Part shown: piece by piece, positions 1 through 13,100 of the stretch
Layout of the letters: every line of letters starts with the position of its first letter
Position numbering within the stretch: position 1 is the stretch's first letter
NCBI GenBank assembly: GCA_049999765.1
Contig: JBNGIQ010008911.1
Span: forward strand, 128,880-166,141
DNA: 37,262 nt
Reading direction: 5' to 3'
Source: Phaeoceros laevis
Taxonomy: Eukaryota; Anthocerotophyta; Anthocerotopsida; Notothyladales
Position numbers and translations under genes: made by a program
The notes under the pieces: model-generated
What the model was told of the DNA's origin: nothing
The model's input: only the letters and a program-made list of their open reading frames with translations
Databases searched by the model: none

Positions 1-494
1 AGGTACAAAGGTTTAATCTCCAAAAAGTATATGTGTCCTCCAAAAAGTACATATGTCCCGTGGGAGTACTTTTAGGTACTTTTATCCACTTAAGCTCTAC
101 CAGGTGACCTATTTGGGTTAGTGTACAAGCATCACGCATTTAAACGTGCCTGTCCATAAGCAGAGCTAGCAAAAACTCCGAACCCTTGACTACAGTTCAA
201 ATCTTGTAGAGTTGGCAATAATATTGGACAGCAAAGTTTTTTTTTGAGAAAAATTGTATCGGACAGCAAAGTTTCCACGATTCCAAGGGATCGTGAGAGA
301 CCCAGGACAAAGTGCTCAAACCCTAAAGTTTACCATGCCAGACTAGGAGTATTTGCCGTTCCGTGAACTGCGGGGCCGTCCGTTTCCCCCAACAGGCAGT
401 TCGACACAACTACAGCTGCGGTATCTTGTTTCTTTCAAAGTCAACTTCCCGTCTCGGAGTGTTGGAGAAAAGACTGCACGCGAGGCATACAAGC
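1..494. other. Upstream non-coding region with short repeats
   Basis: No gene is supported here. The first 60 bases hold two diverged tandem copies of a unit around CCAAAAAGTAnATnTGTCC, followed at 66-91 by TACTTTTA-type repeats in the opposite sense, which suggests the edge of a decayed repeat. The 14-mer GGACAGCAAAGTTT occurs at about 227 and 261, separated by a T run. The rest is presumably promoter and 5' UTR of the gene starting at 495; I see no clear TATA box. Confidence 0.5.
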
Positions 495-1217
495 ATGGCG
501 GATCACGGAGGAGGACCAAGGCCTGTAAACCCTTTGAGCATGGCCTGGCGAAGTCGTCTTGCACAATTCTTCTTCCTTACCACCCTATTCTCCTTCCCCA
601 TCTTCAGGTACGCAATTTTTTAGGGTCTAGGAGTTTTTGCCCTGACACTGCCCCCGTGTTGACCGCGTGAATCTCTGCTCCATAACAGCGTTCCTTGCCA
701 CAAGGGCACCTGCTCCAGTCCAATTGAGGTTGTGGTGTCGTACTTGCATCAGCAGCAGCTGGTGAGCAAGGGGCTGCTCAAGTCTATGGTGTACCCTGTA
801 GCCGTCCTCAACAAGGTGGAGTCTATTGTGGCAGACGACGAGGACTTCGCCCTGCCCGACTGGGACAGAGTGTTGGATAGGTTTCAGCCCGAGGAAGCTG
901 CTGAATCCCCCTCTGCGGACCTTGTCCTGCTAGGCGGATGCTTTCTGAGCCTGGTCGGGGCTCTGCTCTCCGCATTTGGCCCCTCCTATGTGAGCCTAGC
1001 TGGTATGGCAGTTCTGCTCTGGTACATATTCTTCGAAGGAGCGAGCAGGCAAGACGTTTACGCCTTGCCCATGTTCACGCTGGCCATAATATGCGCTCTC
1101 GGTTGTTTGTCGGTAGATGGCCTGTTCTCAGGGCCAAAAGCGCGTGCCAATCCGGTGAGAAATGTCAGCTTCCATAGCGGCACCAGGGGAGAAAGGTTTG
1201 CATCCTCAAGGAGCTGA
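495..1217 (+). CDS. Small multi-pass membrane protein, unknown function
   Basis: Two-exon gene: exon 1 is 495-607, the intron 608-688 (GTACGC...ACAG) and exon 2 689-1217, giving 213 residues. The splice joins two open frames in phase and removes an in-frame stop. The protein starts MADHGGG, has a hydrophobic stretch at about residues 23-37, a short cysteine-containing segment (VPCHKGTC), a soluble helical part and then three hydrophobic segments at about 116-137, 140-158 and 165-187. The N-terminal stretch could be a signal anchor. I do not recognise the family and assign no function; a conserved plant endomembrane or plastid membrane protein is possible. The stop (TGA 1215-1217) lies 188 bp before the next start on the same strand. 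ATG 495 is chosen as the first good ATG in frame. Confidence 0.6.
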
Positions 1218-1405
1218 AATCATAGCGTGAGAAGCGGTCAAGCTCACAAGCAATTCATCAAGCCAGTCACATGGTCGTGTATGTGGCACCAAGCAGATCC
1301 TGCATTCTTGACCAGCGATTGCCTGGAATGAAGCCCTAACGTCTATCAGAAACAAAACCCCTAACAGTCTTCTGGCGTGCGTGGGGGCGCTGGGTGAGGA
1401 GGACC

Positions 1406-3561
1406 ATGGCGAGTTGCGCTATCACCCCTGGCCCTTGGTTGCTTCAAGTTCGTGCCAGCTCCGAGCTGCGCTGTTCCACTTCGGAGTTCCGCTGTTCGGA
1501 ATCAGCTCCCGCGGTCACGATCACCCGAGCCAATCGGGGAGTGCGAATTGCAGGTAGGAGGATCTGTTTCGCAGCGAAGAAGAAGCAGAACATCGGACTA
1601 GACGCTGACGATTTCAGCGACTTCGAGGATGAGGACGACGAAGGCGGCTCGGATGAAGAAGATGGATTGGAGTCCATGCAGGATTGGAAGAGGAATAAGC
1701 CTCCGGGATTCGGTGTCGGGAAGGAGTATGACCTGTCCGTGGAAACAAAGCTGCTTGAAGAGATCGAGAGGGACAGGAAAGCACAGGCAGCTGCAATCAA
1801 TGCGAGAAAGGCTGGAGGGAAGCCTACCAAGGAGGTGAAGAAACCAGGTGCGTGTCCTCTTACATGAACAACATTGTTGTGTTCCTGGCAGAGACAGCCG
1901 CGAGGAAAAAAATGATGTTGATGATCGACGTTTTAAGAAGCTGCGGCAGTGTTCTCTCAGGAACTGATTTGCTCATGCAACATCTTTCTTATCTGGATGC
2001 AGTCGTAGAACCTCCACCTCCTGGCTTTGTGGTTAGGGTGAGCAACTTGCCAAAGAAAAAAAATGTCGAGAGAGATCTACGTACCGCATTTCAAGGGGTG
2101 CAAGGACTTTTGCACGTTCGTCCCCTTCATTCCGGGAATGAAAAGACGAGAGAGCCAACATGTACAGGGCTTGCGTTTCTCACATTCGCCAAGGAGAAGG
2201 ACGCTGATAGGTCAGTGCAATGCCTCTTGTGTTGTTTTGCTCAAACTGAGTAGCGCTGATTCTTCAGCTCTGACTCTGGTTTGTCATTATCAGGTTCATC
2301 AGTGTAACAAATGGACAGCTTGTCAAGTTTGGGAAGGTGGAGAAGAAATTGGTAATGGAACGTTGTCGCAGTACTTCAGATAGTGAAGAGGCGGTTCCAT
2401 CAACTGCTGGTGTGTCAAGACTCAGGGTGAGGGAAAGTGCGTTGCGCCAAACGTCTTCATCGGCTACGGAGTACCTTAGTGTTCTGCAAATGAAGGGTAA
2501 ACAGGCAGCTGAGGAGCTTACTCCTGCTACTGACAACGTTGTTGATCATGATGTGAGTGATGCCGGGTTGCGGACTCTGGAAGGGGAAATATGGGACGCT
2601 TTAGAAGATGAGGACGATGACCTTTTGGATGCTGAACTAGAAGACGAGGAGAGTGAAGAAACAGTCGTAGCTGCTAATGGGGATGATCGACGCGTGGAGC
2701 CTGTGGAAGATCGGCACGCTACGACACGTGAGAACCAGCATGGTTCGCCCAGTAACCTGTCCATAGAAGGAAAAGGAACATGGAAGCAGAAGAGGGAGGA
2801 TGACGAGCAAGTAACTTTCCATGAGGAGACAAAGACCTCGGTTCCTGTCTCCCAGGAAAGTGAACAGGTGCTAAGCACACCGCGGTATCTTGCTATTGAA
2901 TGTGATGCTGACGATGAAGAAAGTGACCAAGAGGACTCGGACGGTGAGGAGTTCACCGACATGGATATTGAGCTGGAAACTTGGGGGACTGAGGAAGCCG
3001 AAGACTCAAAGGGTGATGCAGCTAGACTCATATCAAGGGAAGTTGTCCGGAGTTCTAGTCAAGAACTAGAACGTACCTTATCAAGCGAAGTGGAGGAAAA
3101 GGACAAGAAGATAGAAGAGCTAGAGCGTATGGTACTATCTCTGCAGTCAAAGCTGAAGGCCCAGTCTAGCCCTAAGCAGAACCCCGTCAAAAAGTTGACT
3201 GAAGAGGAGGCACGGCAGGAAGCAGAAGCAAGGATTGAGGCCTTGGAGAAACGAGTGTTTTGGAAAGTTAAGAATGCTGTGAGGTCCAGGGAAAAGAGCG
3301 AAAAGAGCACAGGTAAAGAGAAAGTCACTAAAAGAGTGACTGAAAGGCCTTCAAAACCTTCTCCAAATCTGAAGACTGGCAAGCTCGGGGCAGCGATGAG
3401 GTAATATCACCTGATGAGCCATCTAAGGAGATAAAATATGCCTTACTCTACTGTAACAAGTTGGTATGATAATGCTGGACTTCCGCAGGCTAAAGAAGAA
3501 GGATCGACTCACGTTCGCCGGGGTGCTGGAGAAATACTCTCGTCAAGAGGCCACTCACTAA
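1406..3561 (+). CDS. RRM-domain protein resembling plastid RBD1
   Basis: Four exons: 1406-1847, 1892-2210, 2294-3400, 3489-3561, giving 646 residues. The first intron is only 44 nt (50 if the next AG, at 1897, is used); the others are 83 and 88 nt. The N-terminus is rich in Ser, Arg and Ala like a plastid transit peptide. An acidic patch follows (about 75-95), then a PPGFGVGKEYDL segment, and an RRM at about 190-270 entered through PPPPGFVVRVSNLPKKK and containing CTGLAFLTFAKEKDADRF. After the RRM comes a long acidic, disordered region (about 310-430), a predicted coiled coil (EEKDKKIEELERMVLSLQSK) and a basic tail. The arrangement recalls Arabidopsis RBD1, a chloroplast RRM protein needed for 23S rRNA maturation; that assignment is from memory of the family. 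The acidic and coiled-coil extension is longer than I would expect and may be lineage-specific. Confidence 0.75.
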
Positions 3562-4261
3562 ACATTTGAACCCTTTTTTGGAACATATCTGGATGCGCAC
3601 TGCCTGTCATGATATTCTTATTCAGGCTTTTTTGGCAGGAGCTCGGTTGTGCTGTCTACGATGGCCGAGGTCAGAGTGCAGCTACCGACGTGGACCCTGC
3701 AAGACGCGGAAATCGGAGGAGATGATTAGGTAGAAACCGACTTGAAGCTATCTACCTGTCTAATTGGAGAGCGGCTTTCCTGCTGTACGCAGTATATTTT
3801 TGTGTAGCCCCTATTTCATGCGTCCAGGATACATGACCTGACCTAATACAAGTTTAGAAGGCTGATAAGCAACGGACTCCGGATACAGTCTATCAGAAGC
3901 ATCTAAGCATGGCTTAGCGCAGCGGTCTTTGCGCTTAAAGCGGACGTTGCATGTAGAGAACACTGTACTGAGAGCAGCACTTGAAACTCCAACTGTCCGC
4001 TACGCAGGGAGGGCAGGAAATGGACGCGTACAGCCAGGTGGACTGGAGTGCAAAGCCTTAATCTAGTTCAGGCCTACAGTACAATAGTTCTGATGACCAG
4101 ATAAGACGCAATAATATTACATAACTTATCAGAATAGTTGCAAAAATGGATATCTGACCTGATCAAGGCACCTCGTCCTCTTGGCTTGTTCAGACACACT
4201 TGTCTACCGATGAGGCTACTTCTAAACAACGAGATTGTCTACCATTGCACCAGATGAACAC
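3562..4261. other. Convergent intergenic region
   Basis: About 700 bp between the stop of the RRM gene and the stop of the oppositely oriented glucosyltransferase gene. It should contain both 3' UTRs. No gene, RNA or repeat was recognised here. Confidence 0.6.
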
Positions 4262-7200
4262 CTATAATTCAGCAGCAGTCTCAAGGTCCCTGTCGGCATC
4301 TGTACTGGGCTTCTCACTTGATACTGGAGATGAAGGTGGTTGGACGCCATCACCATGAAGTATTCTTGCTGTGAACTCCCTTACCTCTTCGTCCAGTGCA
4401 GGCCATTCATCAACAATTCGTCTGGCACCCTCAAGCTTGGGCTCCTTTGTCATTGGATTGTTGCACAGATCTATTGTCTTAGCCTGCGCCTTTGTGGAGT
4501 TTCCACACCAAGACTCACACCATAACCACTGCTGAGGCAGTGAGAAGATAGGGACAGTGTGTTGGGCGTAGTTCGGTAGATCCTGGTCGAGATTGGACAA
4601 GCTGTGTGGGTCTTTGCTAAGGCTTTCGTAGAATACACGAAGCTTGTCACCTGCAGCTGACTGCCTGAACCTCACCAGGTCGACCACATATAGAGCACTA
4701 ATGTGATACGGCCTTCCTCTCAAATGGTCCCTCCAAAACCCCTGATTCCAGAACCGGTACCCATCCATCTCCCTGTTGTTGTCACAAAAAGGCGTGTATG
4801 CAAGGGGCCGTCCCTCAATGTCCATGTCATACAGCTCACCCATGTCAGTTCGAACAATCTGGTCGGCATCAACAAATATCACCTTCTTGAGAGAAAGAGG
4901 GAAAATCACATCAAGAAATAGGATCTTGTAAGCCCAGATTAACCTCTGCTTCTCAGTCTGCTTGTGCAGCCATGATGGCCACTTGTAGGTCACCAGGTCA
5001 TACTCAAACCCATACCAATCTGCCATCTGAGGAATCAGGTCCTTGAACTGAGGTGACAGATAATTCTTGATGAACCAGAACTTGACAGGCCGCCTGGTAT
5101 TCTTCAACACGCTCAACATCATTATCTTCAAAAACCTCTCGTACAGATGGCCAGACGCAATTGAGAAAATATTAATAGTTTCACCCCGCCTTTGTAATCT
5201 ATGGCCTCCAAGAGATACTACATCCGGGGCGGGGTGACCATCAGACTCCTTTCCCATTCCAATAAAATTGGTGGCCCACTTGAAAAGCCCCGACTTCGAC
5301 TTCCCTTTCTTTCTTGGCCTAACTTCATCCGTTAACTCATTATCTAGATCGTCATCACCATCCAAAATTTTCTGCCCCTCTTTGCCCTTTCTCTTCACAA
5401 CTTCCAAACGCACCACCGCACCTTGAAAGGATTGAATAACAAGTTGTCTTGCAATGGGACCTGCTTCAGTTCCCTCGCCGGGCCCCTTCAGAGTGTAAAG
5501 TTCTGTGGACTTGCCTGGGGCCAGCTTCAGCGTCATGACACCAGGAGCTGCTTTCAGCTGCCAGTAGCCAAGATTTGCCATTACAATGGTGTCCACCATA
5601 TGTGGAGCAAACCTGGTCCCTAAAAGCAACTGCAGTCCTCTTGGTGGCTCACCATTCTCATAGCACTGTCCAGTAACTACTAGAGCTTCTAGCTCAAAAA
5701 CGGCAGACATAGTTTTACCACTAAGCTTCTGAAGGACTATGTTATCCAGGTCATGTACTGCTATCACCGGCTCCACCAACCAGGGCTCTGGTACATCAAG
5801 GTTCATTGTCAACGTTCTAGTTGGTGGCATATTCAGAAATTGCCCCACAGGACCCTCAGTCAATTTGCCGTCTGTCATGTAGTCCTCTTTCACAGGCGCC
5901 ACATAGTGGTAAAAATTCTTCAGAGGCAAGTCAGTCAGACCATTTGCTGGATTCAAAAGGATCCGCATGCCTGGATTGAACCAATCTTGTAGCAGCAAAA
6001 GAAGTGGGGTAAGTCTCTGTCCCAATGGACTCAAAGGGTCAATTACTGCATCGACATGAATATCTGTGTCGTTCACATGCTTGATAATTGCACTATGATC
6101 TCCTCTCAAGAGCTCAAAACGAGCTGACTCTGAGCTTCTAGATCTTGCAGCCATAGTGGACGAGATGGCAAGAATTACAGTGCTCAAGAAATCACTAGTC
6201 AATTCGTCAGGCTCAACTCCACTCCATTCAACTTCGGACACGATAAGTTCCACAGGCTTCACTCGTTTCTCATAATTGACAACTTCAAGTAGTCGAAAAT
6301 CATGTGCCAGAAAATATTTACCACTTTCCTGAACAAAGACCTTCCCGTTCGTAATCACAGCATCCAAACCGGGCTGCAAACCAAATAAGGTAGACAAGAG
6401 AAATCCCTCCTGAGACATCTGCTTTTTTGCTGATTCGAGGCGGGACAGGTCAGATAGGAAAGCCTGCAGATAGTCAGCATTAAAACCAGTTTCCACTGCA
6501 AGGTCTAGTGCATCCTTCACAAGCTCTTCTTCATTGGACTTGCCAACAGCGAAGTTTTGCAAAGTCTTCAGAGCCAAAAACTTCTTCAAAAAGGGGACAA
6601 TCTTTCCTCGACGACTGGGCGAAGTAGTGACTGCAAACAGTATATTTACAGGCGTGTCCTTCATTGACTCCCCTGGATGGCCTTCTAAATTGTAGAGAAG
6701 GGCGACTCTACCCTTACTAGAGCCATCTGACAGATAATGCACTGCTTCACGAAGGAGATTCCACCCAGAAGTCTTCATTAAATTCAAAGCCAGCCAGTGA
6801 GTTATTGGCTTCACCTCATCCTCTGTACCTGGGGAATGAATGTGCTGAAGTCTTGAAAGGGTCACATGCTTCATAGCGATGTGCTCTGCCAAAGAGACAT
6901 AATTGCCTTCTTTAGATGCAGGCCCTGCTATCTGAGGGTTATACCGGGGAAAGCTACCATCTGAAAGAAATTTATTGAGGACATCTGTCCTGCTATTAAT
7001 TGTGCCATAATACACTCCCTCCTGTATGCGGGGGAGTTCATCTTGCATGGCTAAAAGGGCTGCATGTTCCACCTCAGTTCCATCATATAACAAGCCATTC
7101 ATCAATAGACAAGGCTGCAAACGAGAAACTCCAAGTTTATGTGCGTGCAAGCTGCTTTTATAAGGAACTTCCCTGTAATAGCTAGAACTTTGCATTTCTT

Positions 7201-9267
7201 TCAAAACATCATCCCCCGGATTGTCGTGCTCTTTCAGTATTTCCAAAAAAGTTCCTCGCACCCCCTTGTATGAAACTCCTTTCTCTTCAGCAGGGTACTC
7301 CTCGTATTCACTGACCAAGTTCTGCAGGAATTGAAACGCTACACGAACACCGAAGTGTTCCTTCAAATATTGGAAAGCTTGAATAGCTAAACTAGAAGGA
7401 TCTTTCTCTGCTTCGAGAAGAATATCTACTACAGGTAAGTTGAGCTCTATACTCTTTATAACTTTTGGAGCTACAAAAATAAGACCGAAGCGCATGGGCA
7501 CAGAATTTTGGTAGTGATTCATCATTGAGTCAACAATGCTGAGACCGCTGGCTGATGCTGGATCAACTACATAGACGGCGTGGTATAGATTCTTCCTTAC
7601 ATACCGAAGCTGTCCTGGATAAGCAGGCATGAGAAGCTGATTCATATTATTTGGCCATCTTCTATACATGGGGTCCTCCTCAAGGTTATTGAGATAGTGT
7701 ACGAACTCTACAGATCGAAAATCCACACGGACGGTACTTTGCTCAGATGGCTGAGGAATTTGCAACAATCTCCTAACATAAAGAGATGGAACTTTCATCT
7801 TTCTTATTTTGACAGCAATAGATAGCTCCCCTTGAACCAACTCTATCAGTGAGTGAAGATCAACAGTGTCTGTATTTATGAGCGCCCCATTGATTGCAAT
7901 CAGGTTCTTACCTGCTTGTATCAGCCTTTGATTTGACACAATCTCCGACCTGATAGTTTCATTAGGCTGGACATGAGCAAGCCATGACACAAGCTTTGGG
8001 AGATTGTGATTGATGTCTTGCATCGTCCGGAGAGCGTCAGGCGCCCCAAGAATCTTCTGGACTGCTTGAAAACCTAAATCTTTCAACTCCGGAACTTTAG
8101 CTAAATCAACAACCTCCGGAGACAGCAAATGCTTGTTCAGACTATTGACCTCTCCTACAGCTGCCAGCTCTCCATCCAAACCGATATCATCACGAAGTTC
8201 ATCTGTCAAATCTCCTTTTCTCATATCAGTGTCATCAATTGCCGTGTACTCCATATTCTTCAAGGCTAACTCCACACCATAACCTCCAAGATTCACAAAA
8301 CCACCAGCCCCTACATTTCCACATCTGCCGGCGGCCTGTTCACATCCAGACGGCAGCACTGGCCGTAATACGTACTTCACTAAGCCTTGCCTTGCGGCCT
8401 CAGCTAGTATAGGATGCACTCTCTCAAAACAAACAGTCCCAAGAGCGCCATACAGCACAACAACATAGTTGGGCCCGTTTGAGCCCGCAAAAACGTGATC
8501 AAATTCAAACAGCTGAGCTGCATTATTTCGCTCTGGAGAACTACTCTCCAAAGACTTGAGCCAGTCCGAGATTTCCAGCTCGTCAAATAAAAGATGAGTA
8601 CCGACATCTACCCAGCAGCACTTTCCTTGCGGTGCAAGTGGATTCCTGCTAACTGCCCAGCGGTCGATGGCATGCCCCTGTGCTTCTGCTTCCAACCTCT
8701 CTGAATTAAGTGGAGAAGGGGTCAATGACTCCTGTGCTAACTGCCGGAAAAGGACCAGTTTAGGAGAAGCCGACCGTAACATTAGAGACAGTCGAAACAG
8801 AGGTCCCAGTTGATCACCAAGGGTAGAGATCCCTCGGTTTACTATGAGCTGGAAGCATTCTGAATCTGTACCGGGGCTGACTTCCTGCCTGGCTTGTAGC
8901 CATCGGTCCACAAACAACCAGAAAGCTTCCTCACTTTCCTTAGCCACCAGCTCGCTACAGGCAAAGGTCAAATCATCAAACATCAGCACAATCGCTCTAA
9001 TTTGACCTTGCAGCATCATCTGAATACGTGAAATTACCGATTTCCACCTGCGAACACTTACCCTGCTTCCAGAAGAATTGGAGTGCCGCTCCATTTGGCC
9101 CGTACTTCTACCTTCACGTTCTTTGACTGATGAGCAAGAGCCCTCCCCTGAAAACAAGTCGCTACCAGCAACAGCAGAATAAACAATGCATGCCCCCTGG
9201 AGCCAGACCCTGCCCATAGCAGCCGGTCTTGCCTCCCCGATGGCTGACAACGCCACGGGTAATTCAT
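4262..9267 (-). CDS. UGGT: UDP-glucose:glycoprotein glucosyltransferase (ER folding sensor)
   Basis: Reglucosylates N-glycans of misfolded glycoproteins in the ER so that calnexin and calreticulin rebind them. Two exons: 9267-9062 and 8954-4262, with one 107-nt intron (GTAAGT...TGTAG), giving 1632 residues, close to the usual plant length. Exon 1 encodes a signal peptide (HALFILLLLVATCFQG) and the family N-terminus VEVRAKWSGTPILLEAG. Exon 2 continues ELVAKESEEAFWLFVDRW. The open frame of exon 2 runs upstream to 9316, but those extra codons are intron and out-of-frame sequence. Thioredoxin-like and beta-rich sensor regions precede a GT24 catalytic domain from about residue 1325 (INIFSIASGHLYERFL), with the metal-binding DADQIV near 1430 and NQGFW, NLDQDLPNYAQ and LPQQWLWCESWC motifs. 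The C-terminus is TAAEL, a weak match to HDEL-type retrieval signals. A 4.7-kb exon is unusual because angiosperm UGGT genes are split into many exons. Confidence 0.95.
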
Positions 9268-10169
9268 GTTGCTGCGCACCAATAAACAGCTGATCACCAC
9301 GGCTTATTCCACACAAATTGAGGGTCTCATCATGCAGGGGTTTTAAGAATGGACAAGCTCAAGTGACTCAGTCCTGGGCCCGACTCTCAAGGGCTGAGCT
9401 CCGGCTCGTTAGTCCTGAGAGTCTTACAGACACGCTACTTTAATGCGACGAGAGCATCTAGTAGGCTGCCTCTCGATTGGCAGCACAATTGAATAACACT
9501 TCGCAGACACATCATTCCATCGTTACATATGAAAATTCGAAATGCGCACTATGAGTAAGTTTAGCGATGGCAAATCTCAGGAGCCAAGCCCGGTCTTTAT
9601 ATCATCGAACTGACAGGCACAACTGGTTTCCACTACTACCGTACTTTCTGCATCCTGAGGACTAAATTAATAAATCATTATCACCAATAGTGAAAAGTGC
9701 TTATTATAAATTATAATGACTTTATATAGTAACTTCAATTTAGGCAAACTTTCTTGCTCCTTAATATGATACTAGCCTCTACCGTGTCTAATTTACACTA
9801 ATCCAGACTAATTTATCGCTAATCCAGACACTCCCATATATACACATGTCTTGCAACTTGAGTCTGGCCTCCGAAGTATGCAGGATGGTTGTAGCATTGT
9901 AGATCGTCTTCCCTAGATGGGCTCCAACCTTAAGTATGTAATAAAGTCCTTGCTTGCTTCCTTCCCGTGTGGATGGCGTATTGATATGTACAATTAGCCA
10001 TTTCAGCCTGCAACACCAAATATTTACATCGCCAGTCATATCAACAACTCCCCCTGCAAATTGCTACCTGTACATCCATCGAGAGGGCCTGGCAAATAAG
10101 CAATCAACCGCGAGCTCATGGCACATGTCTTTGTGATAAATCCCCCCCCCCCCCACAGGTTACCAAGGA
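9268..10169. other. Tandem intergenic region (UGGT promoter, LCAT4 3' UTR)
   Basis: About 900 bp between two minus-strand genes. It should hold the 5' UTR and promoter of the glucosyltransferase gene on its left and the 3' UTR of the phospholipase gene on its right. The stretch 9660-9850 is AT-rich. A run of 13 C lies at 10142-10154, just beyond the phospholipase stop, so it would read as a G run in that gene's 3' UTR. No additional gene seen. Confidence 0.55.
10142..10154. repeat. Poly-C tract (13 C)
   Basis: A homopolymer of 13 cytosines directly beyond the LCAT4-like stop codon, seen directly in the sequence. Prone to sequencing-length error and to length polymorphism. Confidence 0.9.
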
Positions 10170-13100
10170 TCACAGCTTCAGCTGACATGTCTTATGTCCT
10201 CGTTCCCATCCTCTGCTGTTACCCCGCACTGCTTCATCAGAGGCAGCTCCCATCGCCCTCTCAAGGGCTTCAGCAGCTTCTTTCTCATCTGCTCCCTCGG
10301 CAATTCCGATAACCTCAACTTCTATATGGTCTTCCTTGATTCCAACTTTATGAGGGCCATGCAGGTGGACATGGGCATGAGCTTCCGCCCTTGTATCCAG
10401 AGAAGTAGGACCAGTGGAGACTGTAGCCACGTACTCTCGGTCCCTACCCTGGCTGTAATCCTCACTGTCTTCTGATACTGTCTCCCAGCTGTCAAGAGAA
10501 GGCACGACAATGCACTCCTTTCTGTGCTCTTCGACTTCTGCCCTGGATGGAAGGACGACATAGTCGTTCACTGGGTTATAGAAGGGATCGTAGTCACCGA
10601 CTTCTAGGAAATGCTCCAATATACGGAAAGTACGCTGGTCATTCAGGATGTTCCGATGGTCTCCAGGAATGCCAACCCTCATGATAGCATCCAAGCCATC
10701 AGCCTGGAAAACAAAAGCAGAGACTTCTTTCAACACTATGCTTTCCCAGGTGAATACGATACAAAGGGGTAACCAGAAAACAAGCACTAGATCCCTAATA
10801 CCGGTTTTGAGCCTGGGTTCAGACTTTACCATGGCAGATTCTATTGGCACGGTTCCATCCCCTTCAACACAGGTAAACTCGGCCTAAAACAAGGACACAG
10901 TGAGAAGCAACAGCAATGAGATAAGACCTACTCCAATTTCTCTGCACTCGGTTTAGGTGCAGCATAACTGCTGCAGAAACTTCCACATCATGGATTAGAG
11001 GTTACCTCCATTTGAAGAATGTCTGTGAGGTCCTCGACCGGAACCGCCTCAGATCCGTAGCTGCATTGACCAAAAACAGTTTAAATTAAGAGTTTCCTGC
11101 ACAGTCTCCAAACCAAAAGATGTAGATCATCTTCAAAAAAGAGCTCAACTACTAACCTCACTCCCTATAGAAAGCATACAGTAGATCACCAACCTGACAT
11201 GAAATGGAGTGTCATAGGACGTTCCAAAAACATTGTAGAACTTCACTCCTTCCGGCAATTTAGCCGACTTCAAAATCCTGTGACTCTCCTTCGCCAAGTT
11301 CAAAATGTGGATATTCATCGGCAATGGATAAACTTTACCATTGTACTCCATCTGACAGCACATTGTATGAGAAGGTCAAATACAAAGATCGAGCAACTCC
11401 GTTCTGTTAACAAATGCACAGAATCTTCAGCACATAAAGAACTTTGGATGGACTTGGAGTATCTCCTCTATACAGCTGCCAGACAACAGATCCTCCAACC
11501 AAGCCAATAAAAGACAACGCGAGGAATTTAACTCACTGTATTGTCTTTTAGAGCTGCCATCATGATTGTGACGTACTCATCTGGTCCAAACACCTCCCTC
11601 GTAACTGTGAAGCTCTGATCTTCGTCAACCCTCTTCCTCCACAAACGCAACTCCGGTGGCTCATTCCAATCAAATTCTGGATTGGCCATTAGTTCATACA
11701 CTGATGGGCATTCGATCAGCTGCAATGACACACAAAAGTTACACTCAAACCGCTAATCTGTGCTGAAGGTGACAGGTTCACAGGCAAAACCCTGTGACCT
11801 TACAGTGCACATACATGCAAAGGAGCTGATGAACCGAACTCAAAAAATCACCGAAAGCTATACCAATTGATGCATGCTCCATTTGGCAACAAAAAGCTCC
11901 CGCTGCCATCCTTTCACAAACTCCACACCGGTGAGAAGGCAATCCATGATGAACCCAGGGGCACCTACAACCAAAAATCATTCGTGAGATCAACACACTG
12001 TTTGCTATCTGGAATACAACACAGATTAAGAACTTCGCCCCAACAGACCAAAGCAAACTAAAAACTGTCCACACATCACAGCAAATGGAAGAACCTGAAG
12101 ACATGAAAGTTGGCGAGACAGACTAGCCTCAAAAAATACCTTGAAATGGCACCGCAACTGCAATCCACATGTTTACATACTTCTCAAACTCCTGCAGACA
12201 TGGGGTACACTACGCAATTAGCATCACAGATGCAGAATGTAAAAATAGATAACTTGCGAGAGTGTTCTGCAGTACAGTAATGACCTTTTTGTGAATCTCC
12301 ATAAAAAGCTTGACAAGGACTCCACCCATTGAGTGAGATACTATGTTGACTTTCTTTCCTCCAGAGGCCTCAGACATAGCTTCGAGCTTTGCTTTCAAAC
12401 CTTCTAGAACCTCTGGTACCCTGCATACAAGCGTTCAGCTATGAGTATGCGTGCTGCTCTTGGAATCACTAAGAGGTGAGACTCAGAAACTGCAACGCAC
12501 ATGGACTCGGCTAACATATGTGGTTATTAAAAGGACAAACTGCACCACAGAGAAATCTTGAGGCACCTGTTGCTTTGCCGAAAATCATATCCGAAGCCAA
12601 AAAGACTCGTACCCTCTTGGTAACCCCACTCCAACATCTGTTGGATCATATCATGGAAGTAATACACGATTTCCATCTTCAATAGCTACAAAACGGCCGA
12701 TTGAACATGACATCAATGCATGCAATTTTCAACCGTGTCACTGGAGCAACACTCCTTTGCAAAGTATCTCAGTACAAGAGTAAACCACATACCACGTCAG
12801 GGTCCAATATGTCACAACTGTAGAGCCCATGCCTATCATCTGGAACCTGAATTGTACTGTTCGGATCCAGGGAATCTGTCCTGCCTGAAAGGAAAAGCAA
12901 ACAAACGGATGAGTAAATCTCGGAAAACCAACGGACTGACACGCTCCTTTCACGCGCTGCCCTTGATGTGCCTGCTAACAACTCACTCCAATGAGTCTAA
13001 GCAAACAAAATATATAAATAAGGCCCAACCCTTACATGACAGAAACCCTACATAACAGAAGACCAGTCGGATGTAACCAGACCACTGTTTCGAGATGTGA

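Noticed and set aside
8954-9316. N-terminal 121 codons of the long minus-strand frame running up to 9316, as the glucosyltransferase start
   Set aside because: They lack family similarity, while the neighbouring frame encodes a signal peptide and the family N-terminus joined by good splice sites (9061 and 8955).
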